DNA of 64,000 nt, taken from NCBI GenBank assembly GCA_001972305.1, contig BDDD01001495.1, forward strand, positions 62,001-126,000, given 5' to 3'. Below are positions 34,381-46,526 of the stretch, piece by piece; within the stretch, counting starts at the first letter, position 1; every line of letters begins with the position of its first letter. The notes below the pieces were generated by a model. It was not told where the DNA came from. It saw nothing but the letters and a program-made list of their open reading frames with translations, and searched no databases. This stretch comes from Cephalotus follicularis. Taxonomy: Eukaryota > Streptophyta > Magnoliopsida > Oxalidales > Cephalotaceae. The position numbers were made by a program, and so were the translations under genes.

Positions 34381-36044
34381 TGTTGGGATTGATCTACCAT
34401 GGCGTTTAACTCTTAAACAACCATTAAAATTTGTAAAAATGTGGAATAAACAAACAAATAATAAATCCAATCCCAAGTCCAAGATCTCTTTTGTTCATTC
34501 AATGGAGGAGCAGATATATCAAAACTTTAAACAAACCAAGTGTCAAGCGAATTTACAAATGGCAAGCTAAGAAAATGGCTTCACCAATCTTTTCAATACC
34601 TATCAATTTCAAGGATCAATATCAGCAAAGTATATGTTGCCTCTAGCAAGCACACACCAAGTGGAGAGCTTAAAGATGCAAGGAGAGACAAGAAGAGATA
34701 GGTTCGGCCACACTAAATCCAGAATGCTAGTCCTTTTGGATGATGGCTCTTTGTTTCATTCTGTTCACTTAAGAGATGAAGATGTCTCTTAATGTTCAGT
34801 AAAACCTAACTCCCATATTTATACAAAGCCTTCCCTAGGATTTGTTTGGACATGAGCATACCACTATTCCTATTTAGGTTAAAGACTTAAAAATAATAAG
34901 AATAGCATGACTCATGTTATCTTTAATCTGATCAAGGATAACTACTAATTTCATTAACAATTTTAATTAGGAATAAATCTTAGTTAATATTCTCTCTAAT
35001 ATTCAAAACTCACACATGTATTGTGTGTGACTCCATATGATCAAAATTACGTTGGCCGTAGGATTATTTCGTGAGACTTACGATTTTTGAATTAGTCCAT
35101 TCTAATCGTATCAGAGCCTTCTAATCACGAATCCAAATTGAACAACTTTTTCAATTCATTTATAACCAAGTCAGTCTCGGATATCTTACTCATCACCATT
35201 GACATCTAGCAATGCATGACCCCTGGGTAATTTGACTAATTTTTTGAATCTAAATTACAATTATGTGCATGTATAATCCTTCATTTGGATAATGCTCAAT
35301 TAAACCCAGGGTATGGATAATGTCAAAAAGTTTAATTATAAATAAGATCTTAAGTAATTTGTTGTCCAATATCCGAATTTTTTTTTCTTATCGATCTTCT
35401 CCTGGCTAGGAATTTATAGCGAATAACTTGGAGCATATTCTCTCTTTATTGGGAAGCGGAGGATTCCATATTTCTCACACGTATATCCCTATGTATAATA
35501 TACCGTGCCTAATCAATACCTGTATATTCCCAATGGTTAGGAGACGTATTTAAGTATTATCAAAACACGATTTCTCAAAAACTAGATGTCATAGAGGCTC
35601 AGGTCTAAGGACCACTTACACTACTTTAATACAAAAACTCCATAAAAGCTCCTATCTACGAGTCATTTCAGTGAACTCATTAAATAACAAGCACCCACGC
35701 TTATACCTCATGATGATTGTGAGAACTATCATCCTCTCTAGTAAGCCGATATAATAAGTGCTGGTCTCAGCGGATTACATATTATGCAATCCATCGACTA
35801 AGAAGATTCTAAATAAAGTTTTACCAAGGAACTAAGTCTCACTGGATAATCTCATTATGGTCTTAGTCCTCACACTTTATACTAAGAACATTCATTGTTA
35901 TTCATATGCATTAAAGTATTAAAGCATATAAATGAAGGGTATACCATTGATTAAAAGAAAATTCTTTATTGAATAAACATTGATTGTTACAGCCTAAATA
36001 AACTATACAGATAGAACTCGGCTTGTAGGACTTATCCCCCAACA
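34381..36044 (-). repeat. probable 5' LTR of the copia element
   Basis: Ends are perfect short inverted repeats: TGTTGGGATTGATC on the left and CCCCCAACA on the right (plus strand), 1664 bp, AT-rich, no ORF. Position and ends fit a copia 5' LTR for the minus-strand gag at 32049. No clear target duplication. A solo LTR of another element is the alternative. Confidence 0.55.
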
Positions 36045-38190
36045 TTGAGCCGTCAGGGCGAGGCCGCGACACCACCATTCGCCCTATACATGTCACTTAG
36101 TTCTATAGTTATGTATTAGAATAAGAATAATCCATAAAATGTAGAAATAATTAAAACTTAAAGCATAACATCATCTGCTAGAAGCCATTCAAATCACTTA
36201 ATACAATAAAATTATCTGCTATATTCTTTAACTGTCTTACATCATAATCCTTAATACATCAATAAAAGACAGAAAAGAAATCGCATATCCAAATACATCC
36301 CATGCTATGCTAGAGTTGCCCCCTCAACTAAAGTTGCATCTAATCTTCATCACTTACTACCAGTCCTAGCTCCCTGACCTGATCACAATATATTATACGC
36401 GCATCCCGAAGTATGGGTTATCCAAAAGCCCAATAGAATAACTCCATGCGCAACATTTATAACACTTACATGCATGTTATGTCCTATGCGTGAATACCAA
36501 TTGTGATTGTCCTTTTATATATAACCGTCCCATATCGGTATATATAAATAAGACATAATAAATCATCCTATCCATACATTTATCATACAATTCATACCAT
36601 GTTTATGAGCACACTCACACAAAACCTATAGAGTTCATTGACCTCTCATCCAGATCATGAATCTAGTTACCCATGAATTAGTCTATGGGAGCTTGACATA
36701 GATGTCCATTTGCATGTGGATTAGTCCACAGATGCTCAACTGGATGTCCTTAGTTGTTAAAGGATTAGTCCTTAGGAGCTCAACTCAGGTTGCCTAGCTG
36801 CTATCAACTAGGCCTAGTTGCCGGTGAATTAGTCCACAGGATCTCAACTAGTATACGTGAATCAACTCGTATAAATATAATGTTAATCAAAGAGAGTAAC
36901 TATGTCTAGTCAGAGAGATCAGTTGAATAGAGTCAATGCCTAACATGCCTAAACTAGAAGTTACCATGAGGTCACTCTAAAACGTTACAAACCATACAAT
37001 TCATATCATACTATACCATGCCTCAATACTTTATGTTCCATTGCCATCCCCTTACTAGTCTTTGTAGAAAAACATTTCATTTGGTGTATAAAAAGGGTCA
37101 TTAAGGCGAAGATCGATTCATAATCGATTCGCGTGAAAACAATGTTTAAAGCGTCATTGAGATCATACATGGGCCTAAGAAAGGTCTTGGAAGAAATATA
37201 TTTTAAAAAGTCTTTTAAGCTGGGAAGGATTTCATTTCTCGTTTTGAAAAAAAAAAAAGATAGACATCGACGCTTTTTAGAGAAAACGTTGATGCTTTGG
37301 GAGAAGGCGTCGATGTCTATTGACAGTTATCACAAATCTATGGTGCATGACCAAATGCGTCGACGCTTAAGAAAAGCATCGATGTATTCAGGGCTGCAAC
37401 TTTTTTAGATATCACAAGACGTCGATGCCATCGGAAGGCGTCGACGTTTGTTCATAGATAACGTTGACGTTTAAGAAAAGCGTCGATGCTATGTTGCCAG
37501 GATAACGCAGAAAATTGCATTTTCAGTCCATTTGTCTTCAATCCATTAACCAATCAGTTTTCCAGTTCATTCAAAGCTTAAAGCAAGTCTCAAAACCCTT
37601 TCTTATCACATTTAAACCATTTTCAATTCATTAAAACCATTACTTCACATTTAGGTTAAAACCCCCCAATTTTCACAACCTAAAACTCTATTTCATTCAA
37701 TTCAATCCATATAACAATTGTATATCAATCCATACATGTTATGCAATTTGTATAAAGGACAAAACCATGTATTTATGGTACATTTGAGGTAGAGAAATTC
37801 TACCAGTGAGATTGAAGCTTTTAGGTTAGAAAATCAAAAATAAGGAGGAAGCACTCAAGTTCTTAGAGGTGTGACAGTAAGAAGAGAGGAGAAGAGGGTG
37901 TTTTTGGGGGTGAGACTGAGGGAGAAGAGAAGTTTATGGGTTTTATATAGGTTAGAGTAACGATACGGTATGTCTCGGCGTATAATAAGGGTTATGTTAC
38001 CAAATCTATCCGTAAAACTACCTTCATGCTCATTAAAGTCCGTAAATATACTATATAGGCAATAAAATACCCCAATCCATTTCAGTTCATAAAAATATAC
38101 AAAACACGCATATTATCCGTACTATAATTAAACATGTAATGCAAAATACCTTAAAAAGGTGTACCGATTTCTCGGTCCTTATAATAGTGG
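36045..38190 (-). repeat. unclassified LTR-like sequence with a cluster of CGTYGACG motifs
   Basis: No gene. On the minus strand CCTATATAAAACC at about 37940-37953 is a good TATA box followed by a C/T-rich leader, as in an LTR; GGTGTCGCGGCC-like sequence near 36060 also recalls gypsy LTRs. Between 37258 and 37490 nine copies of (A/G)CGTYGAYGY-type motifs recur about every 25 bp. No terminal repeats were found. Confidence 0.35.
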
Positions 38191-39005
38191 CTTCCTGTAG
38201 TGTCTCTTAATCGTTTTTGTGCAAATTTTGTATTGGATGGTTATGCCATATCTATAATTTTTTGTTCCTTTTGATAATATGCCCTACGGTAGTAGAACTT
38301 GTAAAAAAGCCAGGTTTATAAACCCTCTTATACGTAAGTTTCTTTATTAATCCATCTGAACTTTTGTTCAAAAAAAATAATACCAATTCTGTTTTTTTAT
38401 GGAATAGAACGTAAAATTCAAATTGGTCTTCCACGCTCATTTTATAACCAAACGCGGTATTCCATAAAATTAATTGCGTAATTAAATTTCAATTCAACTC
38501 AACGAACCAAAATGTTAGATATTTAGTGATAAAATGTTATTTTTAATCTTTGGAGTTTACTCAAATGTTCAATTCAGTATCCATCTTCTATTTAAGTCGG
38601 CAAATCAATTCAATTAAATACCTAAAATTTACTCAAATATTCAATTAAGTACCCCATCTTTTTATTTTAGTCAATTAAGTATCTCAACTCAACAATCGAT
38701 TGAATTAAGTAATTTTGAAAAAAAAAATGTAATGAAAAAAAATTAAGTAGTTTTGTTAAGTTTGTCGTTATGTTGGCTAATAAGTTTGATATGTCAGACA
38801 TTATATTTAAAAAAAAAAAGCATCACTCGTCATAAAAATAAAACATGACTCAACAAAAAAATTAAATATTATAAATCTGAATTACAATCCGATACTGAAT
38901 TAAACATTTAAGTAAACTTCAATTAATTAATTAAATTACTTTACTGAATTAAGATACTTAATTGAATAAAATAAAGATGAGGTATTAAATTTAAGATTTG
39001 AGTAC
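38191..39005. repeat. AT-rich intergenic repeat split by the hAT element
   Basis: No gene. Repeated TTTACTCAAATRTTCAATT phrases at about 38566 and 38628, and related inverted phrases near 38930-39005. A related stretch resumes at 45508-45590 (ACTCGAATATTTGAAACAAC) after the hAT element. Confidence 0.4.
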
Positions 39006-39013
39006 ACTTGAGG
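39006..39013. other. 8-bp target duplication ACTTGAGG (left) of the hAT element
   Basis: Identical ACTTGAGG at 45500-45507. Eight base pairs is the hAT superfamily length. Confidence 0.93.
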
Positions 39014-39342
39014 TAGGGATGACAATTTTCTCTGTCCCAGCAGTCCCCGCCCCGCCCCGTTTTAAACGGGGCGGGGATTCCCCGTTAAAAGTGGGGGTGG
39101 GGAAGAAAATTTTCCCCGTTTGCGGGGGTGGGGCGGGGGTATACATACATATATTATATTTATACATACATATATAAATACATATTACAAGAAATATTAG
39201 ATAGATATAATAATAATATAATCATGTTATGAGAAGTCTTGATGATTAATTAATATACCGTTGAATATAATCATAAACATAACTTTCATGGTCTCTATAT
39301 ATTCTCTATCTCTCTCTCCATATATATATATAAGTTTTTCTG

Positions 39343-40113
39343 TATATACTTGACAAGTAAGTAAGACATACTAACTTATCACTTTTGTACTACATTTATA
39401 ATTTATATTTTACAAATTTGACCGTTAGATTTGATATTCTACATATACAAATCATGTATACTAATTTTCAAATCAATCAGATATCTATAGATATTCCATC
39501 AAATAAGCTATTTTTTTTTACCATAAGGCTCCGTTTGTTTGGAGGAAAATATTTTCCTCATTTTCCTGTGTTTGGTAACCTTTAGAAAATGAAAATATTT
39601 TTCAGTCATTGGAAAATCTTAATATGAAAACATTTTCTTCTCCCTTATCTCTCACAATTTAAAAAAAACGTATAGAAAATCAGATTGTCGTTCTCTCTCT
39701 CTCTCTCATTTTCTCTCTCCCTCTCTCTCTTTGTATACATATGTTAATGGAGAAAAAATGATTTTATTAACAAAGAAAAATATTTTTCAGATTGTATTCC
39801 AAACAATGAAAATTATTTTCTGGATTATACACCAAACACAAAAAAATAAAATATTTTTCAAGAAAATATTTTCCAGTGAAAATATTTTCCTTCAAACAAA
39901 CGGAGCCTAAATGAAAAATCATATAACCGTTCAAATTTTTATGTATTAACGAAATAGTTAGAAATAACGGATTGACTTAAAAATTGGCGTGCATGATATA
40001 TACAATTATAACTTCAAAATCAACAGTTTGATTTGTAAGGTATGAATCATGGGTCCAATTTGAAGGTGCCAAGTAAGTAATCCCTAGTTTCCTACTTACT
40101 TGTCAAGTATATA
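39343..40113. mobile_element. fold-back MITE hosting a Tourist-like MITE
   Basis: Arms begin with a perfect 21-bp inverted repeat (TATATACTTGACAAGTAAGT...) at 39343-39363 and 40093-40113 and stay similar for about 170 bp inwards. Without the inner MITE it would be about 390 bp. Target duplication not resolvable (TA-rich edges). Confidence 0.65.
39527..39907. mobile_element. Tourist-like (PIF/Harbinger) MITE, copy 1
   Basis: 381 bp with long inverted ends GGCTCCGTTTGTTTGGAGG / CAAACAAACGGAGCC and TAA target duplications at 39524-39526 and 39908-39910. Interior is a palindrome of AAAATATTTTTC plus CT-rich DNA. TAA plus GGC...GTTTG ends fit Tourist-type elements. A second copy lies at 59531. 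Confidence 0.82.
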
Positions 40114-41066
40114 TATGAAAATTTGTGTGAAAATTTGTGTTTAGTCTTTTGTAGTAAAAAAATTGTAATTCAAGTCTTAAGTGATTAAAGATAATTTATT
40201 AATATGTCAGTTTATTTTGATTTCAAAGCTAAATAAGAAAATTAATTACTTAATGAAAGACTAAATCCCTGAATAAAGCCCAAATCCAAACATTTAATAA
40301 GAAAATTTTAAATAAATAATAAATGATAGAAATTGAAAAGCCACCAAGAGTCTCTCTCCTAAAACTGAAAAGCCACGCAGTCGGGAAGCAAGTGAGAGCT
40401 TCTCTGTTGGTTCAGCTGCTGGTGAGAGCTTTAAACTCCTTAATTCACAAATCCAGGTATTGAAAACCAGGTACAACTACAAGTATTGAAAACCAGGTAT
40501 TGAAACTCCTTAATACACTGCGTCGGGAGTTTAAAGCTCTCTCTGTTGGTTCAGCATAATAACAAATCCAAGTATTGAAAACCAATGGATTGAATAGTTT
40601 AATCATCTGTTATTTTAGTCTTTTTGCAAAAGTTATACCACAAGTATCAGAGGGTTAGGATTAAGAACTTTACTGTTTTTCTTGAATGATAAAACGAGAG
40701 ATAAAGGCTGCCTTCTTCTATGTATATTAATGTACCTCCTGAGTTCATTTTTATATATCCTGTCCAGGCCTGAAATTTCTTTGTTACCGCTTGACTTGTC
40801 ATGTTTTCAGTTTGAAGGCGATAGTCGCTGCCTCGGTTGACATCTGAAAGAAGGTAGGTAGCTTTCTTTTTACTTGATGTCTTAGCATGTAGAAATGCTC
40901 CTTTTGCACAATTTTCTCATAGACCTTGGAACTCTATGATTTACATTGAGACTTTCCTATTCAGGACTGATTTGAAGTATTCTCACATGTACAAGTATAT
41001 TTTGTAGCATAGTGATGACAGGAGATTTAGTATATATGTCAATGTAGAATACGTAATTTTCTAGTT

Positions 41067-41460
41067 ATTATATTTATACTTAGTAGATTATATTTGTACA
41101 TGTATATTGATATTTCAATGATTATATACATTTATTTATACTTAGTGGATTTTATATGTACTTAACCAATTATATTTGTATTTGTTTTAATTTATTTGGT
41201 GATCTTGAGGTCAAAAAAATGTCAACTAGCTTCACGTACAATTTCTGTTGTTTATTACGTCAAGTAGGCTTTAAATTTTCTATTAGACTGTTATTACATA
41301 TTTATATTTATACTTAGTAGATTATATTTGTACATGTATATTGATATTTCAATGATTATATACATATATTTATACTTAGTGGATTTTATATGTACTTAAC
41401 CGATTATATTTATACTTGTTTTAATTTATTTGGTCAGATCTTGAGGTCAAAAAATGTCAA
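41067..41460 (+). repeat. direct duplication upstream of the hAT transposase start
   Basis: About 160 bp (41067-41226) recurs at 41301-41460, offset 234 bp. Both copies end in CTTGAGGTCAAAAAA(A)TGTCAA, so an upstream decoy ATG (about 41219) followed by a short ORF precedes the real start at 41454. Confidence 0.7.
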
Positions 41461-43988
41461 TTAGGGAGACAAAACAGAGCTCTATGGGCAGCAAGAGGAA
41501 ACAACCAGAAGGCAACGAAAAATCCCAATTTGAAAAGCAAATTTCAGTGGATAGTTGTGGTGAGAAGCTTCCAACACCAATAGACACTAGCCAACAACAT
41601 AATATTGAACATAACGACGTTGATACTGCTTGTTCAAGTCCTTCACGGGATTGTGTGGTGGTTCGTGAAAAAAATCCGGTGATTAATGAGACAAAGGTTA
41701 GTGATGTTTCTCTTGCTCCTCCTACAAAGAAAGCATCTGAGATGTGGGCTCATTTTGCAAAAGTAGAAGTTAATGGAAAATTAAAAGGGGAGTGCAATTA
41801 TTGTAAAAAAAAACAATTAGTTGCAGGTGGTAAGGTAGGGACAACGTCCTTGCATGATCATTTTAAGTCGTGTCCAAGGAGAATGCATAAAGATGTAAAG
41901 CAAAACTTGCTCGTTAGTACCCATAAAAGTGGTGATCCATTGTTGACATTGGGTAACTATCAATTTGATCAAGAGGTGGGGAGGAAAAAACTTGCACGTA
42001 TGATCATTTTGCATGAATATCCATTAAATATGGTTGATCATAAGGAGTTTAAAGATTTTTGCACTTATCTTCAACCATTGTTTAAAGTTGTTACTCGGAA
42101 TACCATCAAGTAAGATATTTTGAATATGTTTGAAGTTGAAAAGGAGAAGATAAAGAAATTGTTTGATAAGAATCGAGGTAGATTTGCTATTACATGTGAC
42201 ATGTGGACTTTCAATCATCAAAACAAAGGATATATGACTGTCACATCTCATTTTATTGACAACTCTTGGCAATTACAAAGTCGACTCTTGAGGTATTTTT
42301 TATTTCAAGATTGTATTTTCTTTTTATATATTTTTTATCTTCTCTTTTAGATACATTCGTATATTATGTTTAAACAATGTACTAATTTTAAATATAATAT
42401 TATATTATAGGTTTGCTTATGTACATTCTCCTCATACTAAGGAGGAGCTTTCAAAGATTTTAACAAAATACTTTTTTGACTGGAATCTTGATAGAAAATT
42501 ATCAACCTTGACTGTTGATAATTGCACAACTAATGATGTTGTTGTCAACGTCATCAAGAGCATGATTCCTTCTAATTGGCTTTTGCTTCGTGGTTCATTG
42601 TTTCACATGCGTTGTTGTGCACACATTCTCAACCTAATTGTTCAAGATGGTTTAACAGTGATGGGTGATGGACTGAGAAGAATTCATGAAAGTGTTGCAT
42701 ATTGGACGGCTTCGCCTAGGAGAGAGGAAAGATTTGAGGAAGCAGCGAGCCAATGTTTCATTCCAAGTACTAAGAAGTTGGCGCTTGACTGTAAGACTCG
42801 CTGGAACTCAACTTATTTAATGATTGAAACTGCTTTGATATACAGAGAAGTGTTCAAACGTCTAAGTGTTGTTGAGAAGAGTTGTAAGTGTTTTCCAAGT
42901 GAGGTTGATTGGGGGACTGCATATGATATTTGTGAGAAGCTGAAAGTATTTTATGATGCAACCTTGGCTTTCTCTGCTACAAAGCGTCCAACAACAAATA
43001 TTTGCTTCCCAATCATTTGTGACATTAAAATTAAGTTGTCTAATTGGCTAACATGTGGAGTTGAAGTGATAGAGAATATGGCAAAGAAAATGATGGAGAA
43101 ATTTGATAAGTATTGGCATGTGATTCATCATGTCATGGGGGTTGCAAATATTCTAGATCCAAGATTCAAGATAAAGTATTGTGAATTTTTCTATACTCAA
43201 ATCTATGAGAATGATTATTGTCGAAAGGAGATTGATAGAATTAAAAATATTTGTTATGATTTGGTGTCTGAATATCAATCTAAGCAAACAAGTAATCAAT
43301 CTAGAGCAACTTCTAATTCATCTACTATGGAAGATATGACTCAGTATCTTAATGCTTTTGAGGTTTTTATGCAAAAAAAAAACCAAGAAGATTTTGGTAC
43401 GGGAAAATTAGAATTGGATCATTACTTGAATGAAAAAACATTGCCTAGATCAGGAGAGGAATTTGATGTGCTTGCGTGGTGGAAATTAAATGGGGCAAAA
43501 TATCCTACTCTACAGATGATTGCTAGAGACTTGCTTGCTATTCCTATCTCTACAGTTGCATCTGAGTCTACTTTCAGCACTAGTGGGAGGATAGTGAGTA
43601 CACATCGTAGTAGACTTCATTCACGTACAATTGAGGCATTGATGTGTGTTCAAAATTGGTTACGAACTGACTTGGAAGGTAATCACATCTAATATTATTT
43701 GTTTCCAAAAAATTAAGACATACTTGTTAAATATAAAATTTTAAACTTGTGTTGGTGTTTACTTTTTTAGGTCATAGTTCATCTTCAAAACTGGATCCAC
43801 AATATACCACCATTCATGATGATATCGATGAATTTGATGAGGTAATGCATTTAATATTTCACTAAACATTGAATTTATTGATATTAGTCACAATGTCCTA
43901 TTTTAGTTGTGATGTTTAATTTAATCTAGTTCGATATTGACATTTTGTAATCGTGTGTTTTTAGGAAAATGCCAATGGAAGAGAATAA
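41454..43988 (+). pseudogene. hAT transposase, BED zinc finger and dimerisation domain, one nonsense codon
   Basis: Exons 41454-42292, 42411-43678, 43771-43841 and 43965-43988, all joined by GT-AG introns and in frame, about 733 codons. BED-type zinc finger at residues about 95-142 (C114, C117, H134/H136, C140). Catalytic Asp candidates are in TCDMWTF and in TVDNC (about residue 316). The hAT hallmark CKTRWNST is near residue 410, and the C-terminal dimerisation domain at about 614-700 includes FDVLAWWKLN, ASESTFSTSGRIVS and LMCVQNWL. The single break I find is TAA at 42111-42113, after NTIK, with homologous sequence continuing in the same frame (DILNMFEVEKEK). It would bind the element's ends and cut and paste it. 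A recently inactivated autonomous copy is the likely reading; a sequencing error at one base would make it intact. Confidence 0.88.
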
Positions 43989-45333
43989 AATTCAGACTCG
44001 CTAAGTTGATGGAGTAGATGAAGTTGTGCTTTTGTTGCATTTGAATAATTGATACTCTCTATTATCTTAAAAAATTATTGTATGGAACATATGTTATTTG
44101 AAACTTTGTAATTTGATAGAGATATTGTTGGTTTTGTGTTATTTTAATTTGGACATGGTGATTACTTTGCTATAGTTTTAAATAGAATATATGAAAATAA
44201 GCAGGTTCCATACATATGGTTTTCTCCAACAGGGCAGGGATTTTTCCCCAGCGGGGCTTTTATTTTTCCCCAACGGGGCAGGGATTTTTCCCCAGCAGGG
44301 ATTTTGTCTTTGCAAAGATTTTTCTCCGCGCTTCTAATTCATCTACTATGGAAGCTGTGTCTCAGTATCTTAATGCTTTTGAGGTTTTTATGCAAATGGA
44401 AAACCAAGAAGATTTTGGTATGGGAAAATTAGAATTGGATCATTACTTGAATGAAAACACATTGCCTAGATCAGGAGAGGAATTTGATGTGCTTGCGTGG
44501 TGGAAATTAAATGGGGCAAAATATCCTACTCTACAGATGATTGCTAGAGACTTGCTTGCTATTNNNNNNNNNNNNNNNNNNNNNNNNNNNNNNNNNNNNN
44601 NNNNNNNNNNNNNNNNNNNNNNNNNNNNNNNNNNNNNNNNNNNNNNNNNNNNNNNNNNNNNNNNNNNNNNNNNNNNNNNNNNNNNNNNNNNNNNNNNNNN
44701 NNNNNNNNNNNNNNNNNNNNNNNNNNNNNNNNNNNNNNNNNNNNNNNNNNNNNNNNNNNNNNNNNNNNNNNNNNNNNNNNNNNNNNNNNNNNNNNNNNNN
44801 NNNNNNNNNNNNNNNNNNNNNNNNNNNNNNNNNNNCATGATGATATCGATGAATTTGATGAGGTAATGCATTTAGTATTTCACTAAACGTAGAATTTATT
44901 GATATTGCTAACATTGTCTTATTTTAGTTGTGATGTTTAATTTAATCTAGTTCGATATTGACATTTTGTAATCATGTGTTTTTAGGAAAATGCCAATGGA
45001 AGAGAATAAAATTCAGACTCGCTAAGTTGATGGAGTAGATGAAGTTGTGCTTTTGTTGCATTTGAATAATTGATACTCTCTATTATCTTAAAAAATTATT
45101 GTATGGAACATATGTTATTTGAAACTTTGTAATTTGATAGAGATATTGTTGGTTTTGTGTTATTTTAATTTGGACATGGTGATTACTTTGCTATAGTTTT
45201 AAATAGAATATATGAAAATAAGAAGATTCCATACATATGGAGAATTTTCTCCAACAGGGCAGGGATTTTTCCCCAGCGGGGCAGAGATTTTTCCCCAGCA
45301 GGGATTTTGTCTTTGCAAAGATTTTTCTCCGCG
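43313..45333 (+). repeat. tandem duplication of about 1021 bp in the hAT 3' region
   Basis: 43313 to about 44333 is repeated at about 44334-45333: the end of the transposase, both last exons, the 3' UTR and the subterminal CCCCAGCGGGG block. Where comparable, corresponding positions are offset by exactly 1021 bp. The second copy has its own base changes (for example ATGGAAGCTGTG for ATGGAAGATATG), so it is not a pure read duplication. The 5' breakpoint joins TTTTTCTCCGCG to CTTCTAATTCATC. Confidence 0.85.
44564..44835. other. assembly gap, 272 N
   Basis: Run of N inside the second copy of the tandem duplication. It replaces the counterpart of 43543-43814 in copy 1, which is also exactly 272 bp. 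ORFs spanning it are meaningless. Confidence 0.97.
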
Positions 45334-45507
45334 TGGATTGGGGCAAATACGGAGAAGATATTACCCCCGTGGGGCAGGGACGAATGAATGTTTTAATCCC
45401 TGTTGGCGGGGCGGGGACGGGGACGGGGGGAAGTTTCAATTTGCGGGGCAGGGGCGGGGATGACAAAATCTGTCCCACCCCGCCTCGTTGCCATCCCTAA
45501 CTTGAGG

Positions 45508-46526
45508 CATATATTTGACTAATAAAAATGAACTACTCGAATATTTGAAACAACTTGAGATACTAAAAATGATCTTTTTCTTTGACTTAGAGAAATTGGT
45601 CTTGGACGGGTTCTTAAAGGCCCTGAAAATACACGCCTTACCAAATAAACGAGCGTAATATATTAGACAGAAAGCCCAAGCCCAATACACGTGTCAGTGG
45701 CCCAAGTTGGGATGCCAGCAGGGAAAGCGCGGTGAAAGGCCTTGAGAAGAAACACATGTGCTTCCATGGTTTCCGTTTTGTCAAAACTCACAAAACATAA
45801 GATACAGAGAAGGACAAGTCGTTCAAGTCATAACCCATTACACAAAAGAGGTCAAAATAATGATTTGAAGTCTTTCGATGTTTTAAAAGGAACTCCTTTG
45901 AGGTGCTCAATTTCCATCTCTCTTTATGCAATTTTATCCAAATTATGATTCTTTATTTGTTGAAACCCTAGATCATTTTCATTGCCATGGTTTAATATAG
46001 TTTTTCTGTTTTGTCTTTAGATTTACTCGTGCGGGAGGGAATTGCCGCAAAGCTCCATTTGTGTATGTGTAGAAATAAGGAGATAGGGCATTGGGTTTAA
46101 TGTGAGGTGAATTTGATCTGGGTCTATTGAATTTTGGTGCTTTTGAAGTTTCTTGATGGAGTTCTTGAATCAACTGGGGTTATATTGAACTTGGTCTTAA
46201 TCAAAATCCATTCTTGTTCAGTGTTTTTTTTCTCTGGAGATTTTCTGTGCTTGGGTTCATCAAAGCCCTCAATTTCTTAATTCAACCCGCAATAAGTAAG
46301 GTTTTGATGAATATTTGCTGCACCTGTATCATTGCTTTTGAGTCAGTTTATCCCCGGTTCTTGATTAGATTTTTGTGAATTATTCATCAACCCTGGCAGA
46401 ACATTAAGCCCTCACCCCATATCATCTGTTAAAAAACTGGGTTTAGGCTTTGAAATCCCTGTCCTTCTTAATTTGCTACTTGCTTTTGGGTTGTTGAGTA
46501 TTCCTGCTCTCCAATAAAGGAAGCTA
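45508..46526 (+). promoter_or_regulatory. upstream region and probable 5' UTR of the SEC23 gene
   Basis: No coding sequence. After about 80 bp of repeat remnant, the DNA has mixed composition. From about 46200 it is pyrimidine-rich and leader-like. An intron in the 5' UTR is possible, but I cannot place its ends. Confidence 0.35.

Larger units (their letters stand above)
39014..45499 (+). mobile_element. complete hAT DNA transposon with damaged transposase
   Basis: 6486 bp. Left terminal inverted repeat TAGGGATGACAA, right end TTGCCATCCCTA, with one mismatch, flanked by 8-bp duplications. Both subterminal regions are very G/C-rich (CCCCGCCCCG, CGGGGCGGGGA), inside otherwise AT-rich DNA. It encodes a BED-finger hAT transposase (41454-43988). 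It hosts two nested MITEs at the left and an approximately 1-kb direct duplication at the right that includes the N gap. Confidence 0.93.

Noticed and set aside
44216-44914. ORFs spanning the N run on both strands
   Set aside because: They are produced by unknown bases; only the flanks, a duplicate of the transposase C-terminus, carry information.
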